From NCBI GenBank assembly GCA_933207985.1, contig OW240912.1, positions 229,475,672 through 229,539,671 of the forward strand: DNA of 64,000 nucleotides, in the 5' to 3' direction. Of this stretch, positions 1 through 10,296 are shown piece after piece; positions within the stretch are counted from its first letter, which is position 1, and the number at the start of each line of letters is the position of its first letter. This DNA comes from Pelobates cultripes (taxonomy: Eukaryota; Chordata; Amphibia; Anura; Pelobatidae). The translations under genes were made by a program, and so were the position numbers. Below the pieces are notes generated by a model. The model did not search any database. It was given only the letters and a program-made list of their open reading frames with translations, and was not told the DNA's origin.

Positions 1-1
1 C

Positions 2-1525
2 AAATTTGACTGGAGAACTACCCACATAACATATCTGGGAGTGAAAATAGCACCCACACTTAGAGGAATTAGCACACTCAACTTTTCCTCGCTCCCACAA
101 CTATGCCAACAATCTTTGCACAAATGGAAAGATGTGTGGTTATCCTGGCTTGGGAAAATTAATGCTGTAAAAATGGTGATTCTTCCCAAGCTTTTATATA
201 TATTTAGGATGCTCCATCTCCCCTTGTCCACCACAATAGGCAAACAACTACAGCGGCTAATAAACAATTATATTTGGGAATATAAGAGACCACGCCTCCC
301 GAATACACTGCTACAAATTCCGGTGAACAGGGGAGGGACAGGTCTCCCTAATATTGTACTTTACCACAAGGCTGCACTACTAGAAGCAGCAATTAAACTA
401 CATGCCCCCTCACATACATTCCAATGGGTGGACATGGAGAATGAGTATTCTCCTTGTTCATCAGTGGTAGACGTACTGTGGACGCCCAGACACCTCAGGG
501 ATAAGAACACCCCAATGCTCCCTACCTCTAGACTCACACTCCAAATGTGGGATTACCTCCATAAACGACATACGAACACTACAAAATTTTCTTCATGGGC
601 TCCGATAACAACGCTACATTCCATCTCTCAGTGGTTATCTTTACATAAATGGAAAGACAAGGGCATCACTCACATCACAGATATATGTCACCAAGGGACC
701 ATTTTACCCTTCCCTGATATCCAACTCAAGTACACTCTACCGCCCAACTACATATTCCCATACCTTCAACTCAAAAGCATAATTAAAGAAAAGGTACAAA
801 CCCCAACCCAACATGCTACCGCCCCAAACCTTGATCTTATCGCTATATATAATAGGTGTCAAAAAACACCAATAAAGGCTAAAGCTTTATCCCTTGGGTA
901 CGCCGCCTTAGGACAAAATCCCCCACTGACGAATTTTACCTTTGCACTCCAATGGCATAAAGAAGGATTTCCACAGCTCACTAATGCTCAGTGGCTAAGA
1001 TCACTTGGGGCACTCAAAGGCGTTACCTCATGCTACACCCATATAGAGGCACATAAGAAACTTATGTATCGGTGGTACCTCACACCTCACAAATTACAAA
1101 AAATTTACCCAGCCACCACAAACACATGTTGGCGATGCACTAACGACATAGGGACGATGAGGCATATATGGTGGGACTGCCCAGATATCTCCCCACTGTG
1201 GACTGAAGTCCAACGACTGGGAAATTCTTTAGGAATAATGAAGGGAATTCTAACACCTACTATTGGTCTGTTCCTATTGTTGCCTGCTCAAATTTCTGCA
1301 CAGGACAAACAACTACTGATTATGCTAATAATGGCAACGCGCAATCTCATTGCATGCCACTGGAAACAACAGCTATGCCCGACTCCACAGCAATTACTCC
1401 ACAAAACACAACAGTATCTGAGACATGAGATACTGACTACATCGACACCTAATCGTAGAACTATCACGCATAATAACTGGCAACGTTGGATCAACTACAC
1501 AACCGACAGTCAGACCCCAGGGTAA
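2..1525 (+). CDS. L1/Tx1-like LINE ORF2, C-terminal part (partial at window edge)
   Basis: Open frame from base 2 to a stop at 1525, about 508 codons; there is no true start, and the GTG at 41 is an internal valine. The first codons (KFDWRTTHITYLGVK) continue the reverse-transcriptase core of L1-type ORF2, matching the end of the minus-strand ORF2 at 2368-2449. The rest is the L1 C-terminal region, with a Cys-rich motif (C-x2-C-x8-H-x4-C, about residues 363-380 counted from 41, in CWRCTNDIGTMRHIWWDC). In L1 elements this region helps ORF2p bind RNA or DNA for target-primed reverse transcription. No internal stop, so fairly young. The upstream endonuclease and RT core must lie left of the window or be the inverted half at 2368-6557. 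Confidence 0.85.
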   Translation, partial: KFDWRTTHITYLGVKIAPTLRGISTLNFSSLPQLCQQSLHKWKDVWLSWLGKINAVKMVILPKLLYIFRMLHLPLSTTIGKQLQRLINNYIWEYKRPRLPNTLLQIPVNRGGTGLPNIVLYHKAALLEAAIKLHAPSHTFQWVDMENEYSPCSSVVDVLWTPRHLRDKNTPMLPTSRLTLQMWDYLHKRHTNTTKFSSWAPITTLHSISQWLSLHKWKDKGITHITDICHQGTILPFPDIQLKYTLPPNYIFPYLQLKSIIKEKVQTPTQHATAPNLDLIAIYNRCQKTPIKAKALSLGYAALGQNPPLTNFTFALQWHKEGFPQLTNAQWLRSLGALKGVTSCYTHIEAHKKLMYRWYLTPHKLQKIYPATTNTCWRCTNDIGTMRHIWWDCPDISPLWTEVQRLGNSLGIMKGILTPTIGLFLLLPAQISAQDKQLLIMLIMATRNLIACHWKQQLCPTPQQLLHKTQQYLRHEILTTSTPNRRTITHNNWQRWINYTTDSQTPG

Positions 1526-1780
1526 CTTATCATAAACACATAGGCCATTATACATGCCGAGACGGCCTTAAGCACAAACATGATGTACGACGCACGACCT
1601 ACAACAGAATGGATACATATTTGTAGATGTTAATGAATGCTCAAGGTACTAGTTCTGCAGCTAATTATTTGTAATTACTACATTGTAACTATCTAATACT
1701 TGTGGATACCCCCCCCCTTCTTCCTTTCTGTACCCCACATGGTTGCTTTGAAAACGCAATAAAATACGAATTTGAAAAAA
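1526..1780 (+). repeat. L1 3' UTR and A-rich tail
   Basis: This non-coding stretch follows the ORF2 stop. It has a C-run near 1709-1717, an AATAAA signal at 1758-1763 and a short A-rich end at 1775-1781. This is the normal 3' end of an L1-like retrotransposon. It is followed at once by a 15-bp sequence that recurs, inverted, at the 5' end of the minus-strand half. Confidence 0.75.
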
Positions 1781-1795
1781 AGAAATATATCCTTC
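1781..1795 (+). repeat. Target-site duplication copy, 3' side of L1
   Basis: AGAAATATATCCTTC directly follows the poly-A end. The exact reverse complement lies at 6558-6572, abutting the 5' end of the minus-strand L1. In a normal insertion the two copies would be direct repeats flanking one element; here they are inverted, like the two halves of the element. Confidence 0.75.
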
Positions 1796-2270
1796 GTGGG
1801 ACACATCCTGCATTGGTTGTTGTTTTGTTTTGGTTTTTCACCTGTTTCAACATCCACACATCTGTATTAGTGTGTGCTGGTTTCACTAGTGGTCAGGATA
1901 GGACGGCTTACACAACGGATTACTATGAATGACAGCTGCAAACAGTACTTCAAAACAAGTGTATTATACAGGCGCACTCCGTACTGGTCAATTGGACACC
2001 TTTCAAACCTGCCTTGGTATTTTTTTGGACTCATCTTTCACTTTATCTGCCCACATATAGTCTGTCTCCATGTGTTTATCATTTCTTGCCATGAATACTG
2101 CAATACATTCTCATATAAAAGCCGATATTTCCCCACTACTATCTGTTGTTTCTGGGGTTGTCCTTTTTCAATGCACCACTGGAAATATGAAAATTGCCAG
2201 TAGATGGCGGTTACAGACCACTATCTACTGTTTTAAATAGTATAACAAATTTCTAAGATCAGAATTGTTA
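1796..2270. other. Unassigned spacer between L1 halves
   Basis: Low-complexity-free sequence with no convincing ORF and no repeat family I recognise. In the inversion model (see findings) it is the original 3' flanking DNA of the L1 insertion. Confidence 0.5.
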
Positions 2271-2370
2271 TTAGCAGTGGGTGACTTTAGGGTTGGGTCT
2301 AGGGTTAGTATTGGAAATAGGGTTATATTTAGGGGTAAGAGTAAGGTATGGTTAGTGTAAGGGTAGGGTT
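2271..2370 (+). repeat. Degenerate telomere-like (TTAGGG-type) repeat
   Basis: About 100 bp made of imperfect TTAGGG/TAGGGTT units, for example ACTTTAGGGTTGGGTC, CTAGGGTTAG, AATAGGGTTA, TTTAGGGGTAA and GGGTAGGGTT. The vertebrate telomere repeat is TTAGGG. It abuts the exact point (2368-2370) where L1 homology of the minus-strand half ends. The units are too divergent to exclude a chance G-rich microsatellite. Confidence 0.5.
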
Positions 2371-4743
2371 GAGTGTGCTAATTCCTCTAAGTGTGGGTGC
2401 TATTTTCACTCCCAGATATGTTATGTGGGTAGTTCTCCAGTCAAATTTGTGCTTGTGTTTCAATGATTGTACCATCACCGTTTGTAACCTGATAGGTAGG
2501 GCTTGGGTCTTTAACTGATTAAGTTTATAATACGAGACCCTACTGTATTCCTCGAGAACGCCCAGGAGCCGGGACAGGGAGTCATCCGGATCTGCTAGGG
2601 TTATGAAAATGTCATCAGCGAACATAGCCAATTTAAATTCATCGGATCCCACCCGTACGCCCTTAATATGATCGTGGTTTCTGATTATGTGTGCTAGGGG
2701 TTCGAGGGAGAGTACAAACAAAAGGGGTGATAGTGGGCATCCATGCCTTGTCCCATTCGTGATATTGAATGGGCTCGAGATAAAGCCTGCGTTTGTAACT
2801 CTAGCTGAGGGTTGTTTATACAACGCCATGACTCCATTGATAAAGGATGGCGGGAAACCATATTTAAGCAATACTTGTTCCATGTAAAGCCAATTTAGTC
2901 TGTCGAAGGCCTTCTCCGCGTCTAGCGCGAGGAGAAGACCTTTCATATGATGGGTTTCCATATGAGCTAAAATATTTAGTATTTTTCTAGTGTTGTCAGA
3001 CCCTTGTCTCTGCTTAACAAAACCTGATTGGTCATTATGGACAATACGCGTCAGTATTTCTTTCAGTCTCTCTGCTATCAGTTTTGCATAAATCTTGGTA
3101 TCACAGTTCAAGAGGGATATGGGTCTGAAATTTGGGCATATATTGGCAGGTTTGCCTGGCTTTGGTAATGTGGAAATATGGGCCTGAAGCATCTCTTTCG
3201 GCATACAACCATTGGTGTAGCAATGATTTATAAGCTGTGTCATATGTGGGAGTAGTGCCTTTGTAAATGTTTGGTAGTACAGGTTCGTAAAACCGTCGGG
3301 ACCCGGAGATTTATGTGTAGGCAATTTAGTTATCACTGCAGCCACCTCTGAGTCTGTGAATGTGCTTGTGATCTGTACTATTTCCTCGTCTGTGAGAGTA
3401 GGTAGGTTTACTTTGGATAGAAAATCCTGAATCTGGGTGGGAGTGGGGACGTGTGTACCCTCTGCCTCTTTGAGATTGTACAAAGTACCGTAGTACTTTG
3501 CAAATTCGTCTACAATATGTTGCGGGTGTAGGATTTTTTGTTTGTCAGCTGTCAGTAGGTAGGCTATTTTGGAGTTCGGTAGGCGCTCTCTAAGCTTAGC
3601 TGCAAGCACAGCGCCAGATTTGTTACCATGTGCAAAAAATTTATGTCGATGTTTGTGTAAAATGTAGTTAGTTTTCTCCGTCTCTATGTCCCTTAATTGC
3701 ATTTGTAAAGTTGTAAGGGTTTTGTAGTGCGTTGGGGAAGGGTTTAGTTTGTTCGCGTGGGTTAACTCCGTTATTTGTTTTATGAGGTCAGTAAATTTAG
3801 CATTTCTTTGTTTGTTTTTATAACTAGCATGTTTAATCAGGCTTCCTCGTATCACTGTCTTATGTGTTTGCCAGTTTGTATCGATAGAGGTCTCCCCCGT
3901 GTCGTTGAGGTCAAAGAAGGTGAGAATGTCTTCTTCGATGTTTTTAACTATGTGTGGGTCACGTAGTAATGTTTCGTTGATTCTCCATGTACCCTGGCCT
4001 TTATGTGGGAAATGTTCCTGTAGCGTGAGTAGTATAGGTGCATGGTCGGACCATGTCATCGTCCCTATTTGAGCACTGCAGACCTTACGGGTCATGGCAA
4101 TGGGTAATAGGAACCTGTCTATTCTGGAGTATGAGTTGTAGACCTGTGAGTGAAAGGTGAAATCTCTTTCAGATGGGTGAAATACCCTCCATATATCTAG
4201 AAGGCCTGCACCTTGTATCGTCTGCCTTATTTGTTGTGTAATATGGGTGCGTTTTCGTGAGGTTGAGCGATTTACTGTATGCGTGGAAGTTGTGTCGGCT
4301 GCGCTATCAAGTATAAAATTGGTGTCACCCCCAATGATCAAGTTGTTACAAGGGAATTTGTGGGCCAAGGATATAATTTTGGATACAAAGTCTTTTTGGT
4401 TTTCATGTGGGCCATATACATTCACTAGTGTGAATGGGTCCTCATTTATAGTGCAATGAAGTAGAAGGAACCTGCCTTCTTTGTCTCTAACTTTCCTGCA
4501 GAGTTTGAAGTTAACATCCTTATGTATCAATATAGATACGCCTCTTTTTTTTTTGGTATATCCTGCATGGAACCCTAAGGGAAATTGTTTCGAAGTGAGT
4601 TTGGGCATATTAGTGTGAAGGAAGTGGGTTTCTTGGAAAAAAGCAATTTGGGCTTTAAGTTTAGTGGCTTCGGTTAGTGCGAGTCTCCTTTTGTGAGGGG
4701 AGTTAAGACCTTTAACATTTAGTGATAATATTTTAAGAGTCAT
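2329..4743 (-). CDS. L1/Tx1-like LINE ORF2, endonuclease and RT part
   Basis: 804-codon frame starting at ATG (4743). The N-terminal 240 residues are an APE-type endonuclease: QETH with Glu38, GGDTN with Asp140/Asn142, and SDHAP at 232-236. The reverse transcriptase follows: SPGPDGF at about 479, FRPISLLNCD at 539, motif A LALDAEKAFDR with Asp608, GTRHGCPLSPLL at 664, and motif C FADD at 708-711. All catalytic residues seen are intact. L1 homology ends at base 2368; the last dozen or so codons run into telomere-like DNA. The thumb and C-terminal region are therefore missing here, and their equivalent sits in opposite orientation at 2-1525. ORF2p nicks target DNA and primes cDNA synthesis. Confidence 0.9.
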   Translation of the reverse strand: MTLKILSLNVKGLNSPHKRRLALTEATKLKAQIAFFQETHFLHTNMPKLTSKQFPLGFHAGYTKKKRGVSILIHKDVNFKLCRKVRDKEGRFLLLHCTINEDPFTLVNVYGPHENQKDFVSKIISLAHKFPCNNLIIGGDTNFILDSAADTTSTHTVNRSTSRKRTHITQQIRQTIQGAGLLDIWRVFHPSERDFTFHSQVYNSYSRIDRFLLPIAMTRKVCSAQIGTMTWSDHAPILLTLQEHFPHKGQGTWRINETLLRDPHIVKNIEEDILTFFDLNDTGETSIDTNWQTHKTVIRGSLIKHASYKNKQRNAKFTDLIKQITELTHANKLNPSPTHYKTLTTLQMQLRDIETEKTNYILHKHRHKFFAHGNKSGAVLAAKLRERLPNSKIAYLLTADKQKILHPQHIVDEFAKYYGTLYNLKEAEGTHVPTPTQIQDFLSKVNLPTLTDEEIVQITSTFTDSEVAAVITKLPTHKSPGPDGFTNLYYQTFTKALLPHMTQLINHCYTNGCMPKEMLQAHISTLPKPGKPANICPNFRPISLLNCDTKIYAKLIAERLKEILTRIVHNDQSGFVKQRQGSDNTRKILNILAHMETHHMKGLLLALDAEKAFDRLNWLYMEQVLLKYGFPPSFINGVMALYKQPSARVTNAGFISSPFNITNGTRHGCPLSPLLFVLSLEPLAHIIRNHDHIKGVRVGSDEFKLAMFADDIFITLADPDDSLSRLLGVLEEYSRVSYYKLNQLKTQALPIRLQTVMVQSLKHKHKFDWRTTHITYLGVKIAPTLRGISTLNPTLTLTIPYSYP

Positions 4744-5436
4744 CTTTGGTGTGTCTCATAGGGTGCTAGATACACTTTGGAGCATTGTTGGAGAATGTGG
4801 AGCAATAACCTGATGGTGGCTTGTTTAAGCGGTGCCCAGGCAGTCGAAGTTCTTTCATGTCTTATTAAATTGTAGAGATTCTCAAGATCAGATTCTATGT
4901 GAATTTTTCCCTGTGGCACCGTAATGTGAATATGAATATGTCGTGCATAACTCTTATGTGTTCGATATATTCGGTTATTGTATTCTTCTTGTGCGATTAG
5001 TCTACCAACTTGAACATTCCAAGTTACTGTGAGATACCTCGAGGGAATTGGGGAAGGAAAAGAAGGGTATAGGGTAATTAAGTGCCCGAGGGCAACTATG
5101 TACAGTGTGACTTGCAGATTTGAGGTATCTGCCGTCTGGTAGAATTTCGTGGCCCTTTAGAGCCTGAATGGGGGGAGGGTAGTCATGTGCGTGTGTATTT
5201 TACCCTTCTGATTCTGGCCCGCTTTGTTCCTAAATCTGGAGCAACTGTTCTAATAATCATTATAGCATCAACAATATAAACGTAACCAAAACATACATAA
5301 ATGAGACAACTAAATAAAGTAACACGATTCTCATGCATATGGACTGCCTTCAAGCAGTGAGAAATGCTCACGTGTCGTCAGGCGAAGTGTGCAAGAGTAT
5401 AGTTCTGCTATGCTTAAATGGACAGGGAAATGTCCT
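4744..5436 (-). other. L1 inter-ORF spacer
   Basis: About 690 bp between the ORF1 stop and the ORF2 start of the minus-strand L1. No frame of note. Long inter-ORF spacers are known in Tx1-group L1 elements. No internal ribosome-entry feature could be judged by eye. Confidence 0.6.
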
Positions 5437-6417
5437 TCACTTGTATTTGGATGCCGTAAGCCAATCTTTGGTCACCATCTTTGAAGATTGTCGGTGGGTC
5501 CCATCTTCAGCACGTCCGCCTTGTGTGGGTATAGGGAGATTCCATTCTTTAAGAAGACGTAGACCCTCAAGTTCTGTGTGAACTTGATGTTCCACTCCAT
5601 TTCTCCTTATTATGAGGCGAGTGGGGTATCCCCATTTATATTGGAGCTCTGCGTTTCGTAGAGCTGTTGTGAAAGACGTGAATTCCTTGCGCTTCGCTAA
5701 TGTAGCCGCTGATAGATCTGTGAAGAGCTGGATACCTGTGAATTTTTCCGGCATTTTGCTTGGGTTTCTAGCTGTTCTCATAATTTTTTCTTTGGCTGCA
5801 AAATAGTGAACCCGCGTCAGCACATCTCGTGGAGCTGTGGGAGCAAGAAATTTAGGGCGCGGAAGTCGATGTATTCTATCTAGATGTAGTTCTTCAGCCT
5901 TTAGCTCAGGACATAAAGCTTTAAATAGCTCCGTGGTATAATCTTGAAGCTCAGCGGGTTTAACGTCCTCAGGAATACCGCGCAGGCGGATATTATTTCG
6001 CCTGTCGCGGTCCTCATGATCCGCCACTTTTGCTGCAAGTGCATTCAGTCTTGCGTCGAATGAATCATATCCTGAGGCAAGATTATTGTGTGCTGCTATT
6101 ATTTCGTCCGTCTTTTCTTCCAGTTGTGCAGTGCGCTCACATATCGCTTTAATATCCGTGCGGACGTCTCTGGCAAGTTTGGAAAATTCAGCTTGCAAGT
6201 TATTTTGCAGTTCTTGCATCATTCTCTGCATTGCCGTCTCTGAGGCCGGTATGGTGGGCTCTATGGATATTGAGGTGCTGTCACTCCGTTCTGAGTAGGC
6301 AGTGGGTGAGTTTGGGCCTTCGGCGCCATTTTGAGGTTTCCCTCGCGGCGGTGTAAGTGCCGCTATTTGCAGCTCCGCTGGTCGGAGTTTCGCTTTTTTC
6401 GCTGTGCGTATGGACAT
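5437..6417 (-). CDS. L1/Tx1-like LINE ORF1 protein
   Basis: About 326 aa from the ATG at 6417; the frame is open to 6435 but begins there with GTG, so I chose the ATG. The N-terminal 70 residues are disordered and rich in Pro/Ser. A heptad-type coiled coil follows at about 70-140 (LQNNLQAEFSKLARDV, then AAKVADHEDRDRR). An RRM-like core with the signature RRNNIRLRGIPE starts at about 145, and a C-terminal domain follows (FTDLSAATLAKRKEF, YPTRLIIRRNG). This is the trimeric RNA-binding chaperone that packages L1 RNA into RNPs. The frame is intact. A related, frameshifted copy lies at 17225-18194. Confidence 0.85.
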   Translation of the reverse strand: MSIRTAKKAKLRPAELQIAALTPPRGKPQNGAEGPNSPTAYSERSDSTSISIEPTIPASETAMQRMMQELQNNLQAEFSKLARDVRTDIKAICERTAQLEEKTDEIIAAHNNLASGYDSFDARLNALAAKVADHEDRDRRNNIRLRGIPEDVKPAELQDYTTELFKALCPELKAEELHLDRIHRLPRPKFLAPTAPRDVLTRVHYFAAKEKIMRTARNPSKMPEKFTGIQLFTDLSAATLAKRKEFTSFTTALRNAELQYKWGYPTRLIIRRNGVEHQVHTELEGLRLLKEWNLPIPTQGGRAEDGTHRQSSKMVTKDWLTASKYK

Positions 6418-6557
6418 AGTCGGTGCAGGTCTCACCTGTGCTGGTGTGTGCAGGTTTTTTTGTCGGGTATGATAGGATAATCGCTGTTATTGTGTGCTAC
6501 CCCCGTCGGAGCTGATCTCTCACGCGTCCATTCTCGTGAGTAGCCAGGCCACGCCCC
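6418..6557 (-). promoter_or_regulatory. L1 5' UTR with internal promoter region
   Basis: In element orientation it starts GGGGCGTGGCCTGGCTACTC at 6557 and runs 140 bp to the ORF1 ATG. A GC-rich GGGGCGTGG start is characteristic of frog Tx1/L1 elements. Full 5' ends carry an internal promoter. The flanking DNA at 6558-6572 is the target-site copy. Confidence 0.65.
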
Positions 6558-6573
6558 GAAGGATATATTTCTA

Positions 6574-7405
6574 TAACATATTAATAGGTAATTAAAGCGG
6601 TGTTATATACTGATTTGTTCTAATAGTATGCAATGATTTAAACCTCTTTTTAACACAAATAAAATGCTAGCTCATTGTTCTTTGCCTTAATAGTTTCTTG
6701 GGGACTTTAATAAGCCATAACTATGCCTAGATAAAGCCACAAAGAGAGTGTTACATCTACATACAATATGCATCTTTTTCACGCACTAATTTTGTTATTT
6801 GTGTTCTTCAGCAGTACAAAAACTTGGGCAGGTGTTTATTAGTGTAGTTACTGTGTGTTCTACTGTCATGAGTAAAATAAATGCATTATAGACCCAAAGT
6901 AACCGCTGATTACTTGGCAGATCCAATTAAACACCTGCTAAGGCCTGGCTCAGCAAATCATTAAAATAATTATACTCACAAAAACATGTTGCAATCCTAC
7001 TTTTCTATGATATATCTGTACTCATCCTACCTTTTCAAAATCTGCATTTGCTAGTGTCTGCATGATACATATTAAATTGCCCTGGTTCATATTTGTTTTT
7101 TGTTTTTTTTATTGTATTGTATTGCTGTAAATCACAAATATCCTATGAGAGGAAAATAAGAAATAATTATTATGTATTAAAACATCAGAAATGTCTATAA
7201 CATGCTTATGTTAGCATATTTATATTTTGCTTTTAGAGGGGAACCTTATTAATTGCCCATATCTCCTGGGTGCTTTAGTAAAGTGAGGTGTTGAAATATC
7301 TATGGAGTTAGATAAATAACTGATTTATTTACTACATTGGAGCTTTACAAATATACTTTTCACATGTCTATAAAACGACCAGCTCTAAAACCAAACATAA
7401 AGACA
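6574..7405. other. Intronic AT-rich sequence
   Basis: Non-coding; no gene, RNA or recognised repeat seen. Treated as CALN1 intron. Confidence 0.5.
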
Positions 7406-7409
7406 TTAA

Positions 7410-7857
7410 AGGACCACTATAGGGTCTATAGGTCCCCCCCACTCTCATGGCCCCACTCCGGCCAGGCTGAAGGGGACTGAAGGGGTTAAACTCATACCTT
7501 TCTCCAGCGCCGGGCTCCCTCGGCGCTGGGGAACTCTCCTCCTCCTCCCGACGTCAGCTTTGAACGCACATGCGCGGCAAGAGCTGTGCGCGCATTCAAA
7601 CAGTCCATAGGAAAGCATTTCTCAATGCTTTTCTATGGACGTCAGCGTCTTCTCACTGTGATTTTCACAGTGAGAAGCACGGAAACGCGTCTAGTGGCTG
7701 TCAGTGAGACAGCCACTAGAGGCTGGATTAACCCTATTGTAAACATAGCAGTTTCTCTGAAACTGCTATGTTTACAGCTTCAGGGTTAACCCTAGATGGA
7801 CCTGGCACCCAGACTACTTCATTGAGCTGAAGTGGTCTGGGTGCCTATAGTGGTCCT
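7410..7857 (+). mobile_element. Multi-hairpin TTAA MITE, copy A
   Basis: 448 bp flanked by TTAA at 7406-7409 and 7858-7861. The termini are AGGACCACTATAG and its complement. The inside is a string of short perfect or near-perfect palindromes: CAGCGCCGGG/CGGCGCTGG; AGCATT around CTCA with AATGCT; TCTCACTGTGA/TCACAGTGAGA; CTAGTGGCTGTC/GACAGCCACTAG; AACATAGCAGTTTC/GAAACTGCTATGTT; and an end hairpin around GTGGTCTGGGTGCC. There is no coding capacity. TTAA target sites suggest piggyBac-type mobilisation, but the termini do not start with the usual CCY, so the superfamily is unproved. Confidence 0.75.
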
Positions 7858-7861
7858 TTAA

Positions 7862-9257
7862 GGCGTTCTAACAGAATAAAACTGAGTTGGCCCACAATGT
7901 GCCCAAGGAAGATAAAAGAAGATAATTTGTGAGATATGTTTGTATCATGGTAAACTAATAAACTGTATAAATAAATATATGTAGTGCCAAAATATATAAA
8001 ATACAAGTATTTATTAGACACAGAGTATCATAAGCATGTACAGATATTAAAAGCATGTGATAGAGCATGAGACAGAGATAAACAATTGAATGATCAGTGT
8101 AAAATTACAGGAGAGAAAGCCCATAAAACATACAGGCTCAATGCACTAAAGTCCTTGTGAGCATGAATGGAGCACGTTGGTACCTTGATATAGTAGTTCA
8201 GTCTGGTATAAGCAATCCAGATAAACTGCATTTACTAATACTCCAGGTGAAAGCTGGCTCTCCAGTCTAAGCGATAAATTCAACCCACAAAGGGCCCACA
8301 TTTCATGGGATACCATAAGTATGGATGCTCGTAACCACAATGGAATAGGTAGCCATAGCTTGATGATTAATCTGCTCCACATGTGATCAACACCATACCG
8401 ATTGTAGCAACAAACTCTATGTTACATTTCACTTGGAAAAGGACCTTATATGCACAAAGTCGCCTATATTTAGCTGGGTGGCAGCCAATATTGTTTATTA
8501 TAACTGTTAATTGATCATTATTACCCACTATTTTGCTGTTTTAAACTGGTAAACTGTACCAAACTAAATTATCACACAGTGGCCTAATAATTCTAGACTA
8601 CAGAAGTCAATTCATAAGTGGGGATTCAATTTGGAGAAGCTATGGAATTGAATAAATAATAGATAGAGGGATATTCACATTAGAATAGTACCATTTAGTG
8701 TGCTAAATTCACTGATCCATTAAAAGTAATTAATTGTACTAAATGTATGCCAGCCCTATAAGTCACTGTGTCATGTAGTATGTGTGTGTGTGTGTATGTA
8801 TATGTATGTATATATAAATAAAACCAAATGTGGCTAGGTTTCCACTCACCTGAACATGCATACATTATAGGGTGCTGCTGGGGCCAATTTGTACAAAATA
8901 CAAAGTACACAATCCAGTGCACTCGCTCATTCACTAAACTGCGATTTCAAGTCTCACAGATTATAATAGGTTTAATTAAAAACACATCACCTAGGCAAAA
9001 AATAATGGGGGTTTAGTTACAGCAAATGCTCATACATTGCATAAGCCTGTCACAACATTAATATACCCCATTCTTGGCAGGTCCTATCCTAGCAGGCTAA
9101 TGCCTGCTCTTATGAGATTAATCCACTATATATACATATATAATCTTACTGGTACACAAATTTAGCACATATAAACTCTCTGACACACACACACACACAC
9201 ACTACAGACAAACTGATTGGTATACACACAGAAGCTTGATACAGACAAAATCACTAT
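7862..9257. other. Intronic sequence with a TG/TATG microsatellite
   Basis: No gene is seen. A short TG then TATG/ATAT microsatellite lies at about 8779-8820, and the region just before 9258 is CA-rich. Confidence 0.45.
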
Positions 9258-9354
9258 CACACACACAGGGCTGCCACCAGAAAGTTTGGGGCCCCTAACT
9301 GAGCTCAGGGTCTGGGCCCCCTGGGACCCGCCTCCAATCCCGCCCACAGGATCC

Positions 9355-10112
9355 GCCTCCAAATCCCACCCACAGGAATACACACACAGACACAAACACA
9401 CACACTTATACAAAAGGACACTGATACACACACACAGATACATACTAACAGACTAACTAACATACTAACATACTAACTGAAACAGACATATACGCATATA
9501 GGCATACATACTGACACACACATACTGAGACACACACACACATACAGACACACAGGCATACATAGTAACAGACAGACACATACTAACATACATACAGACA
9601 CACATGCATGAGGACATACAGACACATACATACATACACACTGACATACATACAGACACCGACATGCATACACACATACATTCATAATGACATACAGACA
9701 TATATATATATACATACAGACATACTGACATATATACATGCATGCAGACACTGACATACATACATACATACATACACAGACATACATTCATAATGGTATA
9801 CAGACATACATACATACATTCATACTGACATACATTCATACTGGCATACATTCATACTGGCATACATGCATATATACATACATACATACATATATTCATA
9901 TATTCATACATACATCCATACACACATACACACAGACTTACGTTTATAATGACATGCAGACATACATACATATTGACATACCGACATACATAGATACTGG
10001 CATACATACATACAGACATACATGCATACATACAGACATACATTCATAATGACATACATACATATGTATAGACAAACATACTGACAGACAGACATACTGA
10101 CAGACATACATG
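9355..10112 (+). repeat. ACAC/ACATACAGAC satellite array
   Basis: About 750 bp of imperfect CA, CATA and ACATACAGACA units. Long apparent reading frames on both strands here are translations of this array (Cys/Val/Tyr/Met or His/Thr/Tyr/Ile repeats), not genes. Confidence 0.9.
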
Positions 10113-10120
10113 CATGCATA

Positions 10121-10275
10121 CAGTGGCGTACACATGACCCATGGGGCCCCGGTGCGAAAATTGATCCGTGGGCCCCCCCCCCCCGCCCCGCGCGGGCCGG
10201 AACACATGGCGGTGGGCACCTGGTCGCAGGGGTTACAGGGCTGCGACCCCTGCGACCGCGGTATGTACGCCAGTG
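10121..10275 (+). mobile_element. Short hAT-like MITE with CAGTGGCGTACA ends
   Basis: It starts CAGTGGCGTACA and ends with the complement of CACTGGCGTACA. The left flank CATGCATA (10113-10120) and right flank CATGCAGA (10276-10283) match at 7 of 8 bases, as expected for a hAT duplication. A second equivalent right end at 11920 is followed by an exact CATGCATA, so the element may instead run to 11920. The inside is GC-rich, with a C-run. Confidence 0.5.
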
Positions 10276-10296
10276 CATGCAGATGCACACACTTAA

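Larger units (their letters stand above)
2368..6557 (-). mobile_element. L1/Tx1-like element, 5' portion
   Basis: This covers the 5' UTR, ORF1, spacer and ORF2 up to the break at 2368. The final 82 bp (2368-2449) are identical to bases 1-82 on the other strand, so the two halves overlap by at least 82 bp. Together they account for a complete element. Confidence 0.85.

Noticed and set aside
1..6572. Classic twin-priming inversion of L1
   Set aside because: Twin priming places the inverted 5' segment upstream of the 3' segment with direct target repeats outside; here the target copies are inverted and the order is wrong.
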